Origin: Marinobacter sp. es.042
GTDB lineage: Bacteria; Pseudomonadota; Gammaproteobacteria; Pseudomonadales; Oleiphilaceae
Direction: 5' to 3'
Length of the DNA: 64,000 bases
Assembly: GCF_900188315.1 (NCBI RefSeq)
Contig: NZ_LT897781.1
Span: 1,488,001-1,552,000, forward strand
Below, in pieces: positions 8,590 through 17,775 of this stretch (the first letter of the stretch is position 1; each line of letters starts with the position of its first letter). Below the pieces are notes generated by a model. It saw nothing but the letters and a program-made list of their open reading frames with translations. It had not been told where the DNA came from and did no database searches. The position numbers and the translations under genes are program-made.

Positions 8590-9363
8590 TCAGTGGCGAA
8601 TGCCTTTACCACGCTCCAGCATTCTGAGAGCGATGAATGCCAGTACGGAGATGAAAACCAGAATCATACCAAGAGAAACAAACGGATTAACGTCTGACAC
8701 GCCCAGAATGCCGTACCGGAAGCCGTTGACCATATAGAGGATAGGGTTGGCCATGGATACGCCCTGCCAGAACCCCGGCAGTAAATCGATGCTGTAGAAC
8801 ACGCCGCCCAGATACGTCAACGGCGTCAATACGAACGTGGGCACAATGGAGATGTCATCAAACTTGGTCGCCAACATGGCGTTGATAAAGCCACCCAGGG
8901 CAAACAGTGCCGAAGTCAGAAACACCGTCAGAACCATCATGGGCAAGTTGTGGATCGACAGGCGGGTAAACGCCAGTGACAACAGCGTGACAATCAACCC
9001 GATGCCAAGGCCTCGCGCCATGCCACCGGTTACATAGCCGGCCAGAATTACCCAGTTCGGCACCGGCGACACCAGAAGCTCCTCGATGCTGCGCTGGAAC
9101 TTCATGGAGAAAAACGAAGACACTACATTGGCGTAGGAACTGGTGATCACCGACATCATGATCAGCCCCGGCACAATGAAAGACATGTAGTCGAAACCGC
9201 CCATCTCCCCGATACGGGAGCCGATGAGGTTGCCGAAAATAATGAAATACAGGGTCATGGTGACTGCTGGCGGCAACAGGGTTTGCGCCCAGATGCGGGT
9301 AAACCGGCGTATCTCCCGGACAACGATGGTACTGAAGGCGGTGAAGAGCGCTTGTGGAGTCAT
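8590..9363 (-). CDS. ABC-2 type transporter permease (YadH-like)
   Basis: This 257-residue inner-membrane permease has about six predicted helices and the ABC-2 signature region (VVSSFFSMKFQRSIEELLVS, then PVPNWVILAGYVTGG). It resembles E. coli YadH. It overlaps the upstream ATPase gene by four bases (ATGA), so the two are translationally coupled and should form one exporter. The substrate of YadGH-type exporters is unknown. Confidence 0.9.
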   Translation of the reverse strand: MTPQALFTAFSTIVVREIRRFTRIWAQTLLPPAVTMTLYFIIFGNLIGSRIGEMGGFDYMSFIVPGLIMMSVITSSYANVVSSFFSMKFQRSIEELLVSPVPNWVILAGYVTGGMARGLGIGLIVTLLSLAFTRLSIHNLPMMVLTVFLTSALFALGGFINAMLATKFDDISIVPTFVLTPLTYLGGVFYSIDLLPGFWQGVSMANPILYMVNGFRYGILGVSDVNPFVSLGMILVFISVLAFIALRMLERGKGIRH

Positions 9364-10310
9364 GCTGCACCCTCCACGGTTTGAGTTGACTCCGCAGCGT
9401 TCTCTTCGACCATGCGAATAAACAGTTCCTCCAGCCGGTTGGCCTTGGTCCTCATGCTGACCACTTTGATGCCCAACCGTTCAAGCTCCACGAACACCTG
9501 GTTGAGCCCCTGCCCTTTCTGTACTTCCACCTCGAGTGCACCTTCTCCGTCCAATCGAGTCGGAAAACCATTCAGTTCAGGCGCGGCATCAAGGGTCTTC
9601 TCGGTGTCCAGAACAAAGGTTTCCAGGCTTAGTTGCTGAAGCAGGGCCTTTTTGCTGGTGTTTTTCAGGATCTTGCCATGATCGATAATGGCAATATTGC
9701 GGCAAAGGGCTTCCGCTTCCTCCAGGTAATGGGTCGTCAGGATAATAGTAGTGCCCTGACGATTCATTTCTTCCAGAAAGGTCCACATGGACCGACGAAG
9801 TTCAATATCAACGCCAGCAGTCGGCTCGTCCAGGATCAACAGTTTGGGCTCATGAACCAGGGCCCGGGCAATCATCAGGCGACGCTTCATACCGCCCGAA
9901 AGCATACGTGCCGGGGTGTCCCGCTTCTCCCAGAGTCCGAGCTTTTTCAGATACTTTTCAGCCGACACCGAGGCCTGTTTAAGAGGAATTCCGTAGTAGC
10001 CGGCCTGGGTGGTGACAATGTCGAAAACCTTCTCGAACTGGTTGAAGTTGAACTCCTGCGGCACAACACCAAGGTTCAATTTGGCATCCGAGAGATGGGT
10101 GTCGGTGTCATATCCAAACACCCGCACCTTTCCCGCTGTTTTGTTTACCAGGGAGCAAACAATACCCAAGGTGGTCGATTTGCCTGCACCATTGGGCCCC
10201 AGCAAGGCAAAGAAGTCCCCCTCGGCGACGTGCAGATCAATCCCTTTGAGAGCCTTGAAGCCGTCACCATAGGTTTTGGTGAGACCCTCAATTTCCAGTG
10301 CATTGGTCAT
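9360..10310 (-). CDS. ABC transporter ATP-binding protein (YadG-like)
   Basis: This 316-residue ATPase has Walker A GPNGAGKST at residues 38-46, the ABC signature LSGGMKRRLMIARAL and Walker B LLILDEPTAGVD, followed by a His switch (TTHYLEEAE). It resembles E. coli YadG, and the downstream permease overlaps it by four bases. A C-terminal extension of about 90 residues beyond the nucleotide-binding domain is usual for ABC-2 exporters of this group. The start at 10310 follows GATGAG, a modest ribosome site. Confidence 0.92.
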   Translation of the reverse strand: MTNALEIEGLTKTYGDGFKALKGIDLHVAEGDFFALLGPNGAGKSTTLGIVCSLVNKTAGKVRVFGYDTDTHLSDAKLNLGVVPQEFNFNQFEKVFDIVTTQAGYYGIPLKQASVSAEKYLKKLGLWEKRDTPARMLSGGMKRRLMIARALVHEPKLLILDEPTAGVDIELRRSMWTFLEEMNRQGTTIILTTHYLEEAEALCRNIAIIDHGKILKNTSKKALLQQLSLETFVLDTEKTLDAAPELNGFPTRLDGEGALEVEVQKGQGLNQVFVELERLGIKVVSMRTKANRLEELFIRMVEENAAESTQTVEGAA

Positions 10311-10571
10311 AACTCATCCCGATTCGGTGAAAAACGGCAAAGAACGGCCCTCGCCGCCAGCCAGAAATTAGATTGCTAGTTATTGTGACAAAGTCGCTGA
10401 TTTCAAGGCCCTTATCGCCCGGAGGCACCTCCGGCCCAATAACGGAAACTGCGACGGGAATCCCGATATGAGGCAAATCACGCCCCTATAATGCGGTTAC
10501 AACAATTTACAAAAGAGGCTGCTGCACCCCGGGTGCAGGCGCGCTGAAACGAAGGGAATGTACGTTCAACC

Positions 10572-11687
10572 ATGAGATCCGTTCACCGCACCCGACTTAC
10601 GTTTACCCTGCTGGGCACACTCGCTTTCTCCGGCTGTCTGGATGACGGCGGAGGCTCCGGCGACGACAGGAGCACCGGCCGGGTCAATTTCAATGGTTTT
10701 AACGGTCTTTCCTATCAGACTGCCAGTCAGTCCGGCACCACCAACACAACGGGAGAATTCCGCTACTACCCCGGCGAAACCCTAACGTTCAGGGTTGGAG
10801 ACCTGCCGCTGGTTAACGATGTACCGGCCAGGCAATACGTAACCCTGCTCGAATTTTTCGAGACCACCCGCACAGGGCTGCAAACGCCAATGGTGGATGA
10901 TGAGGGCTTGAGCACCCACACGCTGACTGAGCAAAAGGTTCTGGAGAATACAACGCTGATGAACCTGTCCCGGTTCCTGATGCTCCTGAACTGGAGCCAG
11001 AATGTTGCTGAGGGCGACGGTATCGATATCCGCGACCGGGTTATTACGCAATTGAACGCGGCCCTTCCGGGCCTGACAGCGCCGATTGATTTCAGTGTCA
11101 GCGTATCCGAATTCACGGCCAACAACCCGATGTCTCCTGCCAACCAGCTGCTTGCCGCGATCTGTTTTTACCCCGAGGACGATGAACTCTGTGAGGAGCC
11201 GCCCACCCAGGAGGAAATCGACAACGCACCGCCGCGACCGGAGAATGATGAGGATCGCGATCCTGACATTGAATACAGTGAAGACCTGCAGGCCAAAAAG
11301 GACCGGATCGAAAATGCCGTGCGAACCATGGAAGACATCGATTCGGAGGATGCCCAGACCTATCTCTCTCGGGAACTCAAGGCGATCAGTACAACCGTCG
11401 CAAACCGATATTTCCTGGATGAGGACGTTGCCAGTCATCCGGCCACTGATACAGCCCTGAAGCAGGTTGCGGTTCGGAAAATCGGGGGCGGACTTTCCCT
11501 GGCGGAGCTGGAAGCCATCAGCACACGCCCGCAGGATATCCAGATAAATTCAGCCGACTGGCAGAGCGGAGAGGTGGAGTATTTTGTCGCTGGCCCCTCC
11601 GGCGGTGAGTCCGAGCTGCTGCTCAGCTTCCGTCCGGAGGATACCTATCGGTGGGTTCGCAAACAGCTGCGTGTGATTATCCGCTGA
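10572..11687 (+). CDS. Putative lipoprotein of unknown function
   Basis: The 371-residue product starts with a lipoprotein signal peptide ending in LAFSGC, so Cys22 would be lipidated. An acidic, glycine-rich linker follows. Residues around 40-85 (TNTTGEFRYYPGETLTFRVGD) resemble a beta-domain seen repeatedly in secreted proteins of marine gammaproteobacteria, where a G-x-F-x-Y-x-x-G-E-x-x-x-F core recurs. The middle has an Asp/Glu/Pro-rich stretch. It is not otherwise recognised. The 3' end overlaps the convergent HD-GYP gene by 11 bases. Upstream, 261 bases are shared with the divergent ABC exporter. Confidence 0.75.
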   Translation: MRSVHRTRLTFTLLGTLAFSGCLDDGGGSGDDRSTGRVNFNGFNGLSYQTASQSGTTNTTGEFRYYPGETLTFRVGDLPLVNDVPARQYVTLLEFFETTRTGLQTPMVDDEGLSTHTLTEQKVLENTTLMNLSRFLMLLNWSQNVAEGDGIDIRDRVITQLNAALPGLTAPIDFSVSVSEFTANNPMSPANQLLAAICFYPEDDELCEEPPTQEEIDNAPPRPENDEDRDPDIEYSEDLQAKKDRIENAVRTMEDIDSEDAQTYLSRELKAISTTVANRYFLDEDVASHPATDTALKQVAVRKIGGGLSLAELEAISTRPQDIQINSADWQSGEVEYFVAGPSGGESELLLSFRPEDTYRWVRKQLRVIIR

Positions 11688-12984
11688 TCAGACGCGAAAG
11701 GCTCCAGCGTGATTCCACACCGGTCACGTCGTAATAGGAAGGATCGAGGCCTTCCGTACCGTGCGGTAGACAATCGCGAACCCGCAAGGTCTCTGGCGCC
11801 TCCTTGCCTTCGTTGTATCTGGCCAGATCAATAATTTTGGCTGTTTTCAACGGCCTTGAGGCAGCATCGGTCATTACCATTACCCGCGGCCACAAACGGC
11901 GCTCAGGGGAATGGGAAACCACAATACCGCGCTGACCATCGGTCAGCTCGACCAGACTCCCGGTGGGATAAATACCGATTGCCTGGATGAAGTTCTCGAC
12001 CAGGTCCTCCTGGAACTCGATATTGCGCATTTCATAGAGCAGCGTGACCGCTTTTGCCGGCGTCATCGGCTCGGCATGGGACCGGGGCGCTATAACCGAT
12101 TCGAAAAATTCCGCGATACCGGCAACTTTGGCCAGCAATGGAATCCGATCGCCGCGGACCCCTTCCGGAAAGCCCGAACCGTTATGACGTTCCCGATGTC
12201 CCTGAACCACACTCAGCACGGCACGGGAGAGCCCGCTGTTTTCAAGCATCCTGACCCCACGGCCAACGTAACTCCGGTAGGTCAGATACTCCTCTGAGCT
12301 TAACTGGCCTTCCCGCGCCAGCAACTCGGCAGGCAGCGTGGTCTTGCCCACCTGGGACAGCAGACAACCCAGGCCCAAATGGTTCAGGAGCCCCTCGTTC
12401 AACCCGAGATGGCGCCCACACACCAGGGCCCAGACAGAGGTATTCAGTGCGTGCCGGTAAAGGTAGCTGTCGTGAGCACGGGTGCGACTGAGCCACAACA
12501 GAGCATCTGGCTGGCGAACAACGCTACTCACCATTTTGCTGGTGATCGCAGCGATCGGCCGAAGATCCGGCACGCCATCGGCACGAAGTGTCTCGAAAAG
12601 CTGATCCAGCGCGCCTTCCATATCGTCAAGCAGGCGCTTTGAGGTTTTCATTTCCTTCTTGAGACTGGTAACGGTTTCATACGTCACTGGCTCGCGAATG
12701 CTCAAAGGCGGCAACTGGAGCTGCTCCCGCCCACCCCGGCGCTTGCCTTGCAATGTTCCGAAAGCCGGCTTGCTTCCGCCTTTTACCTCTTTGGATTCCC
12801 TTGCTTCCGCCACATCGACCAGAACCCATTTGCAGTGGGATACCAGTGCACGAATGTCATCCTGGGACCGGATATGGAAACCCTGAATCGGAAAGGGGGT
12901 CTGATGCCATGGCCTGTCCAGATCAGACACGAACATGCCCACTTCCAGATCATGAACTGCGACTTTTTTCTGTTGGACACCCAC
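11677..12984 (-). CDS. DUF3391/HD-GYP domain protein with degenerate catalytic motifs
   Basis: HD-GYP proteins usually hydrolyse cyclic-di-GMP. I place the start at the GTG at 12984 (435 residues), because GAGG lies six bases upstream and the product then begins at the DUF3391-like domain (KVAVHDLEVGMFVSDLDRPW). An in-frame start at 13086 would add 34 unlikely residues. The HD-GYP domain spans about residues 145-330. Its metal-binding HD pair is replaced: LLSQVGK near residue 210 stands where LLHDIGK is expected. The GYP motif reads HRERHNGSGFPEG. H178 and the second histidine pair are kept. It may therefore bind rather than hydrolyse c-di-GMP, or be inactive. Confidence 0.85.
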   Translation of the reverse strand: MGVQQKKVAVHDLEVGMFVSDLDRPWHQTPFPIQGFHIRSQDDIRALVSHCKWVLVDVAEARESKEVKGGSKPAFGTLQGKRRGGREQLQLPPLSIREPVTYETVTSLKKEMKTSKRLLDDMEGALDQLFETLRADGVPDLRPIAAITSKMVSSVVRQPDALLWLSRTRAHDSYLYRHALNTSVWALVCGRHLGLNEGLLNHLGLGCLLSQVGKTTLPAELLAREGQLSSEEYLTYRSYVGRGVRMLENSGLSRAVLSVVQGHRERHNGSGFPEGVRGDRIPLLAKVAGIAEFFESVIAPRSHAEPMTPAKAVTLLYEMRNIEFQEDLVENFIQAIGIYPTGSLVELTDGQRGIVVSHSPERRLWPRVMVMTDAASRPLKTAKIIDLARYNEGKEAPETLRVRDCLPHGTEGLDPSYYDVTGVESRWSLSRLISG

Positions 12985-13160
12985 GGGCCACCTCACACAA
13001 CAAACTTTTTGATAGCTACCATTCTGCCCGAACCGCCGGAAGACACAATTACAATATCGTATCGCCAGGTAACCCAAACGCGACAAAACGTAACGCTAAT
13101 GTTCAACAGGAAACAAAATGTAGCAACGTGACGGGAGTCACATATCAACGTCAGAAAGTG

Positions 13161-13754
13161 TCACTCTGCGTCACATACCGATTCATCAAATTCAGGCAAT
13201 CGGGAGCGCATCGAACCCCGCGGCGCCTTCCGGACATAAACCGTATACGGAACTGATGAGGCTCGCAGATAGTCAAGGTCCAGGGCGTCATCACCCTCAC
13301 CCTCTGCCACAACGGCAGGGCTACAGGACACCAGCAACTCCAGTTTCCTTTCTATTTTTGCAATACGGGCATCCGGATCCGCCGGATTGATGGACATGCA
13401 GCGAGTTGAGCCGCTTGCCGGCTGCCCCGTCTGCGCCACCAGATCCAGGCCCGCTTCGCCACAGGCACGAATACCCTCACCGCAGGCAATCGCCTCTTCG
13501 TCATCGCGAAGGCGCCAGACACGGTCGCTGCACTGGGTTTCCAGTTTCACGGACGTGGCTTTATCGCCGGCAAACCACCAACCAGGATACTCCGCGCTTT
13601 GCCAGGACAGCCGCACGTGTCTTGGCTCACCGGATGAATTCTCAGCCGGAAACATCGCAAAATGTGAGTAATAGCTGGCACAGCCCGACACGGAAACCAG
13701 GACAAGGCTTGCAATAATTGGCTTGTAAGCTCTGGAAAAGACTGAAAAGATCAT
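13161..13754 (-). CDS. Hypothetical lipoprotein
   Basis: This is a 197-residue protein whose N-terminus has a hydrophobic signal segment and a lipobox, LVSVSGC, near residue 25, so it should be anchored to a membrane on the periplasmic side. The mature part contains several cysteines (QCSDRVW, IACGEG, RACGEAG, TRCMSIN, VSCSPA) that could form disulfides, and a short coiled segment (ARIAKIERKLELLVS). No family was recognised. It lies between the HD-GYP and PilZ genes on the same strand, but with gaps of 176 and 73 bases it need not share their transcript. Confidence 0.7.
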   Translation of the reverse strand: MIFSVFSRAYKPIIASLVLVSVSGCASYYSHFAMFPAENSSGEPRHVRLSWQSAEYPGWWFAGDKATSVKLETQCSDRVWRLRDDEEAIACGEGIRACGEAGLDLVAQTGQPASGSTRCMSINPADPDARIAKIERKLELLVSCSPAVVAEGEGDDALDLDYLRASSVPYTVYVRKAPRGSMRSRLPEFDESVCDAE

Positions 13755-13827
13755 CTGGCTGCTACATCCCTGACAGCGGTTGGTTGAACACTGCCATTAT
13801 CCACGGCAGGCGCAATCAATCCGTCTA

Positions 13828-14106
13828 TCAGTCACCATTTTGATCAAACTGGAGGCCGTACCCGTCATTGGTTTTGCGCACTACCACCATTTCAAGTATC
13901 GGTGCGGGAACAGGTAGCCCCTGCACCTGCACGGTAACTGTATCGCCAAGGTTTGGCGCAAATGGCTCAGTGTCCACAACGATGAAAACACCGCCGTCGG
14001 AGATATCGCGGGTCGAGAATATGAACTCGCCCAGCTCCTCGTGAACCACCTTTACTTTCGCACTCATTGCCGTGCGTATGTGCTCTCTTCGATCGTTCCC
14101 ATCCAT
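13828..14106 (-). CDS. PilZ domain protein (cyclic-di-GMP receptor)
   Basis: A single PilZ domain of 92 residues. Both halves of the c-di-GMP binding signature are present: RREHIR at residues 6-11 (RxxxR) and DISDGGVFI at 34-42 ((D/N)xSxxG). Such stand-alone PilZ proteins usually act as effectors on motility or export machinery. With the nearby HD-GYP-like gene it suggests local c-di-GMP signalling, although the genes need not form an operon. Confidence 0.9.
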   Translation of the reverse strand: MDGNDRREHIRTAMSAKVKVVHEELGEFIFSTRDISDGGVFIVVDTEPFAPNLGDTVTVQVQGLPVPAPILEMVVVRKTNDGYGLQFDQNGD

Positions 14107-14190
14107 CTGAGGATTCCACTACTTTTTGCATAGTTTTTATAGTCTTCCGAAGCATAACACCATTTTCAGAAAAATATGCCAACGGGGAGA

Positions 14191-14226
14191 TTGACTCTGG
14201 AGCCAATGGAAATGAGAATGGTTGGC
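14191..14226 (+). promoter_or_regulatory. Promoter with overlapping Fur-like site upstream of the iron importer
   Basis: TTGACT at 14191-14196 is a good -35, and GAGAAT at 14214-14219 (17-base spacer) a fair -10. The 19-mer at 14208-14226 (GGAAATGAGAATGGTTGGC) matches the classical Fur box at 12 of 19 positions and covers the -10. Iron-replete repression of the downstream iron-binding protein gene is the natural reading. The match is only moderate. Confidence 0.6.
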
Positions 14227-14293
14227 GTTTTTAAACACGTGCCGATCCTGGTAAAGGCAAATCAATACCGGAAACACCCGAAAGGATGGGAAT

Positions 14294-15310
14294 ATGCGAA
14301 TGAAACTGGCTGCTACCGCAGCAATCGCCCTCTCTGCCATGCCCATGGCCGCCTCCGCAGATGGCGAGGTCAATATCTACTCATACCGTCAGGCATATCT
14401 GCTCGAACCCCTGCTGAACGCTTTTGAACAGGAAACCGGTATCCAGAGCAACGTGGTCTTTGCCAAACAGGGTCTGGCCGAGCGACTGGAGCGCGAGGGT
14501 CGCAACAGCCCGGCGGATTTGGTGATGACCGTGGATATTTCCCGCCTCAACGAGCTGGTAGAACGTGATCTGGTTCAGAACGTCGACAACGAGACTCTGG
14601 AAGAGAACATTCCAGAAAACCTGCGCCATCCCGAGGGCAAGTGGTTTGCCCTGACTACACGCGGGCGCCTGATTTTCGTGTCCAAGGACCGCGTGGAAGA
14701 GGGTGAGATCACCACCTACGAGCAACTGGCAGACGACAAGTGGAACAACCGTATCTGCACTCGCAGCGGCAAGCACCCCTACAACATCGCCCTGTTCTCC
14801 TCCATGATCGCACACCATGGTGAAGCCGAAACCGAGAAGTGGCTGGAAGGCCTGAAAGACAATCTGGCCCGCAAGCCCCAGGGTGGCGACCGCGACCAGA
14901 TCAAGGCTATTGCCGAAGGCGTATGCGACGTCTCCATTGGTAACAGCTACTATTACGGCAACATGCTGCAGGATGAGAACCAACGGCCGATTGCCGAGCA
15001 GGTACGTCTTGTATTTCCGAACGCCGAGGGCCGGGGCACTCACGTAAATATCAGTGGTATTTCACTGACCAAGAGCGCGCCGAACCGCGAGAACGCCATC
15101 AAGCTGATGGAATTCCTGTCCACACCGAAAGCCCAGAGTATCTACGCCGAGGCGAACACGGAATACCCGGCAAACCCGGAAGTCAAGCCTTCCGGACTGG
15201 TTGCCGAGTGGGGTGAGATCAATCCCGACAACCTGTCACTGCAGGAGATTGCAGATAACCGCAACGCCGCAGTCAAACTGGTTGACCGCGTCGATTACGA
15301 CGGCGAGTAA
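14294..15310 (+). CDS. Periplasmic Fe(3+)-binding protein of an ABC importer (FbpA/FutA-like)
   Basis: The 338-residue protein has a clear signal peptide (cleavage near AASADGEVN) and the fold signatures of ferric-ion binding proteins: VNIYSYRQAYLLEPLLNAFEQ at the N-terminus, the QGLAERLEREG region and GNSYYYGNM, which carries the adjacent tyrosines that coordinate iron in this family. It delivers ferric iron to the permease encoded 155 bases downstream. The upstream Fur-like site supports an iron role. A hairpin follows the gene, so it may be made in excess over the permease. Confidence 0.92.
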   Translation: MRMKLAATAAIALSAMPMAASADGEVNIYSYRQAYLLEPLLNAFEQETGIQSNVVFAKQGLAERLEREGRNSPADLVMTVDISRLNELVERDLVQNVDNETLEENIPENLRHPEGKWFALTTRGRLIFVSKDRVEEGEITTYEQLADDKWNNRICTRSGKHPYNIALFSSMIAHHGEAETEKWLEGLKDNLARKPQGGDRDQIKAIAEGVCDVSIGNSYYYGNMLQDENQRPIAEQVRLVFPNAEGRGTHVNISGISLTKSAPNRENAIKLMEFLSTPKAQSIYAEANTEYPANPEVKPSGLVAEWGEINPDNLSLQEIADNRNAAVKLVDRVDYDGE

Positions 15311-15320
15311 TCGCCAGTAG

Positions 15321-15343
15321 TGAGGGTGGTCTGACCACCCTCA
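15321..15343 (+). terminator. Hairpin between iron-binding protein and permease genes
   Basis: A ten-base perfect inverted repeat (TGAGGGTGGT/ACCACCCTCA) with a three-base loop starts ten bases after the stop codon. There is no immediate U-run (CCCTTTT follows only about 25 bases later). This fits partial termination or 3'-end protection, which raises binding-protein mRNA above permease mRNA. Confidence 0.5.
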
Positions 15344-15464
15344 CACGCCCCTTGGCGGGCGCCTCCCTTTTCGGTATGACACCAGTCGTTGCAGGCATCA
15401 GGTCAGGTGACTACAATCTGCAGCCTTCAATTGGACAGACTCCACATCCAGGCGCAGGGACACT

Positions 15465-17153
15465 ATGAGCGAGGCCGCAACCAGCGTTAATCCAGGGCTA
15501 TCCCAGCCCCTGCTGGCTAAGCGTACCTCTCCGAAATGGATGATCAGCGCACTACTGACCACCGCCATCGTCGCCCTTCCGGTTCTCTCCGTTATTTTCC
15601 TGGCGTTTTTTCCCGAAGAGAACATCTGGCCTCACCTGATCGAAACCACCCTTCCCCGGTATCTGACAACCACGCTCAAACTGATGATTGGGGTGGGCGC
15701 CCTTACCCTGGTTATAGGCCTGGCCTCGGCCTGGGCGGTCACGATGTGCGAGTTTCCGGGCCGCAAGTTCTTTGAGTGGGCGATGCTGCTTCCATTTGCA
15801 GTGCCCGCCTACGTTATTGCCTATGTGTACACAAGCCTCCTGGACTACGCTGGCCCCGTTCAGGGTGCCTTGAGAGACCTGTTCGGCTGGAGCAATGCCG
15901 CAGACTACTGGTTCCCGGAAATTCGCAGCCTCGAAGGCGCCACGCTGATGATCGGGCTGGTCTTGTATCCCTACGTTTACCTTCTTGCCCGCGCCGCCTT
16001 TCTGGAACAGTCCCCGTCTCTGTTTGCGGTCAGCCGCAGTCTCGGCCACTCCGCGCTCAGCACGTTTTTCAGGGTGGTTCTGCCCATCGCCCGGCCGGCA
16101 GTAGCCGTGGGCCTTTCTCTGGTGCTGATGGAAACCCTGAACGATTTTGGCACCGTAGACTTCTTTGCCGTTCAGACCCTCACCGCTGGCCTGTTTGATA
16201 CCTGGATGAACCTGGGCAACCTCGGTGGGGCAGCTCAAATAGCCACCACAATGCTGATCTTCGTGGTGATCCTGGTTACCCTGGAACGGTATTCCCGAAG
16301 ACGCCAGCAACAGTTCGCAGCGCGGGACAACCGTGAGCCGATCCAGCGCTTCACCATGTCCTTCCCGCGCCAGATGATTTGCGTAGCGGTTTGCGCTTTG
16401 CCGGTGCTGTTCGGTTTCGTGATTCCCGGTGCAACCCTCGGGCTCTATGCGTGGGAATACTTCGGTGAAAGCTGGAACCCGGATTTTGTCCGAAACACCT
16501 TCAACAGCCTTTTCCTCTCTGGCACGGCAGCCCTCACTACTCTGCTGATTGGTGTCACGCTCGCCTACAGCCGCCGACTGCACAACACTCGCAAAATGCA
16601 GGTACTGATGCGTCTTTCCAGCCTGGGCTATGCCATGCCCGGTGCCGTGCTGGCCGTTGGTGTGATCGTGCCCCTGGCAGGTTTTGACAACTGGCTTGAT
16701 AGCCTGATGCGGGACGTATTCGGAATCAGCACGGGCCTGTTACTCAGTGGGTCAGCCTTCGCCCTGGTCTTTGCCTACACCGTGCGATTCCTTGCCGTTT
16801 CGGCCGGTAGCGTGGAGAGTGCGTTGCAGAAAATCACGCCAAGCATGGACATGGCGTCCCGCTCTCTGGGCCACACCCCGGGCAACACCCTGATCAGGGT
16901 TCACTTGCCAATGTTGAGAGGCACACTGGTGACAGCGGCCCTGGTGGTTTTCGTGGATTGCATGAAGGAATTGCCGGCCACCCTGATACTCAGGCCGTTC
17001 AACTTCGAGACACTGGCGACCTACGTTTACCAGTTCGCCTCTGACGAACGCCTGTACCACAGCGCCCTACCCGCCCTGATTATCGTTCTGGCCGGCATCA
17101 TTCCGATTATTCTGATGAGCCGATCGATCTCCAATAGCCGGTCAATTGCCTGA
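15465..17153 (+). CDS. Fe(3+) ABC importer permease (FbpB-like, fused two-domain)
   Basis: This 562-residue inner-membrane protein has two copies of the binding-protein-dependent permease domain, each with about six helices. The EAA loops, which contact the ATPase, are recognisable near RSLGHSALSTFFRVVLPIA in the first half and RSLGHTPGNTLIRVHLPML in the second. This is the FbpB/SfuB architecture. The partner binding protein is immediately upstream. No FbpC ATPase follows: the next gene is an unrelated thioesterase on the other strand, six bases away, so the ATPase must come from elsewhere. Confidence 0.92.
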   Translation: MSEAATSVNPGLSQPLLAKRTSPKWMISALLTTAIVALPVLSVIFLAFFPEENIWPHLIETTLPRYLTTTLKLMIGVGALTLVIGLASAWAVTMCEFPGRKFFEWAMLLPFAVPAYVIAYVYTSLLDYAGPVQGALRDLFGWSNAADYWFPEIRSLEGATLMIGLVLYPYVYLLARAAFLEQSPSLFAVSRSLGHSALSTFFRVVLPIARPAVAVGLSLVLMETLNDFGTVDFFAVQTLTAGLFDTWMNLGNLGGAAQIATTMLIFVVILVTLERYSRRRQQQFAARDNREPIQRFTMSFPRQMICVAVCALPVLFGFVIPGATLGLYAWEYFGESWNPDFVRNTFNSLFLSGTAALTTLLIGVTLAYSRRLHNTRKMQVLMRLSSLGYAMPGAVLAVGVIVPLAGFDNWLDSLMRDVFGISTGLLLSGSAFALVFAYTVRFLAVSAGSVESALQKITPSMDMASRSLGHTPGNTLIRVHLPMLRGTLVTAALVVFVDCMKELPATLILRPFNFETLATYVYQFASDERLYHSALPALIIVLAGIIPIILMSRSISNSRSIA

Positions 17154-17158
17154 CAAGC

Positions 17159-17644
17159 TCAGAACGTTACCCGGCTTTTCACATCCTGAACCACGAACCG
17201 CCCCTGGAAAACCGCCACAGGGTCCCCCTCAGGCCTTGTGTTTGGTTCGCCGCAAAAAACCTCAGCCGTCAGATCCAGCCGTCCCTTGCCATGCCGGGCC
17301 AGACTTTTGCGAAAACGTTCCGGTACCTCCTCACCAGGCAGGCGGCAGACCACATAGAAATCCGAGGACACGGGCTCGAGGTAGTCGATATTCCCACTCT
17401 GCACCACCACATTGCCCTTTAACCCAAGATCCCATAGCGCCAATTCAGTCAGGCCCCAGGCTGCAGTAACCGCCGCAGAGTACACGCTGCCTCCGAACCC
17501 CGTACCCTGGTGGTTGCTGTTGGGTTCCAGCGGCGCGCTGAGCAGCAGAGAATGGCCATCCCAGGAATGCAATTGAATCCCCAACGCCCGGGAAAGGGGA
17601 ATTTCGTCGTGGATACGCTTCTGGAAAAGGGACAACTGGCTCAT
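17159..17644 (-). CDS. Hotdog-fold thioesterase (YiiD C-terminal family)
   Basis: The 161-residue protein resembles the YiiD_C putative thioesterase family. It has the hotdog helix region SNHQGTGFGGSVYSAAVTAAWG and the strands VVVQSGNIDYLEPVSSDFYVVC. It probably acts on an acyl-CoA or acyl-ACP; the substrate cannot be read from sequence. Its stop is five bases from that of the convergent permease gene. The ATG at 17644 has AGGAGG upstream. Confidence 0.8.
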   Translation of the reverse strand: MSQLSLFQKRIHDEIPLSRALGIQLHSWDGHSLLLSAPLEPNSNHQGTGFGGSVYSAAVTAAWGLTELALWDLGLKGNVVVQSGNIDYLEPVSSDFYVVCRLPGEEVPERFRKSLARHGKGRLDLTAEVFCGEPNTRPEGDPVAVFQGRFVVQDVKSRVTF

Positions 17645-17723
17645 AACATCCTCCTGATATCCTTCCAGTTTAGGCCCGCTTCCCCCGTTTCCCTATGCGA
17701 CTTACGTCGGTTTTTTCCTGCAC

Positions 17724-17747
17724 AAAAAAGCCCGGCAGAGCCGGGCT
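17724..17747 (-). terminator. Rho-independent terminator of the acyl-CoA synthetase gene
   Basis: On the minus strand AGCCCGGC-TCT-GCCGGGCT is followed directly by TTTTTT, about 30 bases past the stop at 17776. It is a textbook intrinsic terminator. Confidence 0.9.
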
Positions 17748-17775
17748 ATAACATCTTCATTTTAACTCGGGCGTT

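Noticed and set aside
15552..16583. 343-codon minus-strand open frame opposite the iron permease
   Set aside because: It is a shadow of the membrane protein gene with an improbable His/Gln/Gly-rich translation.
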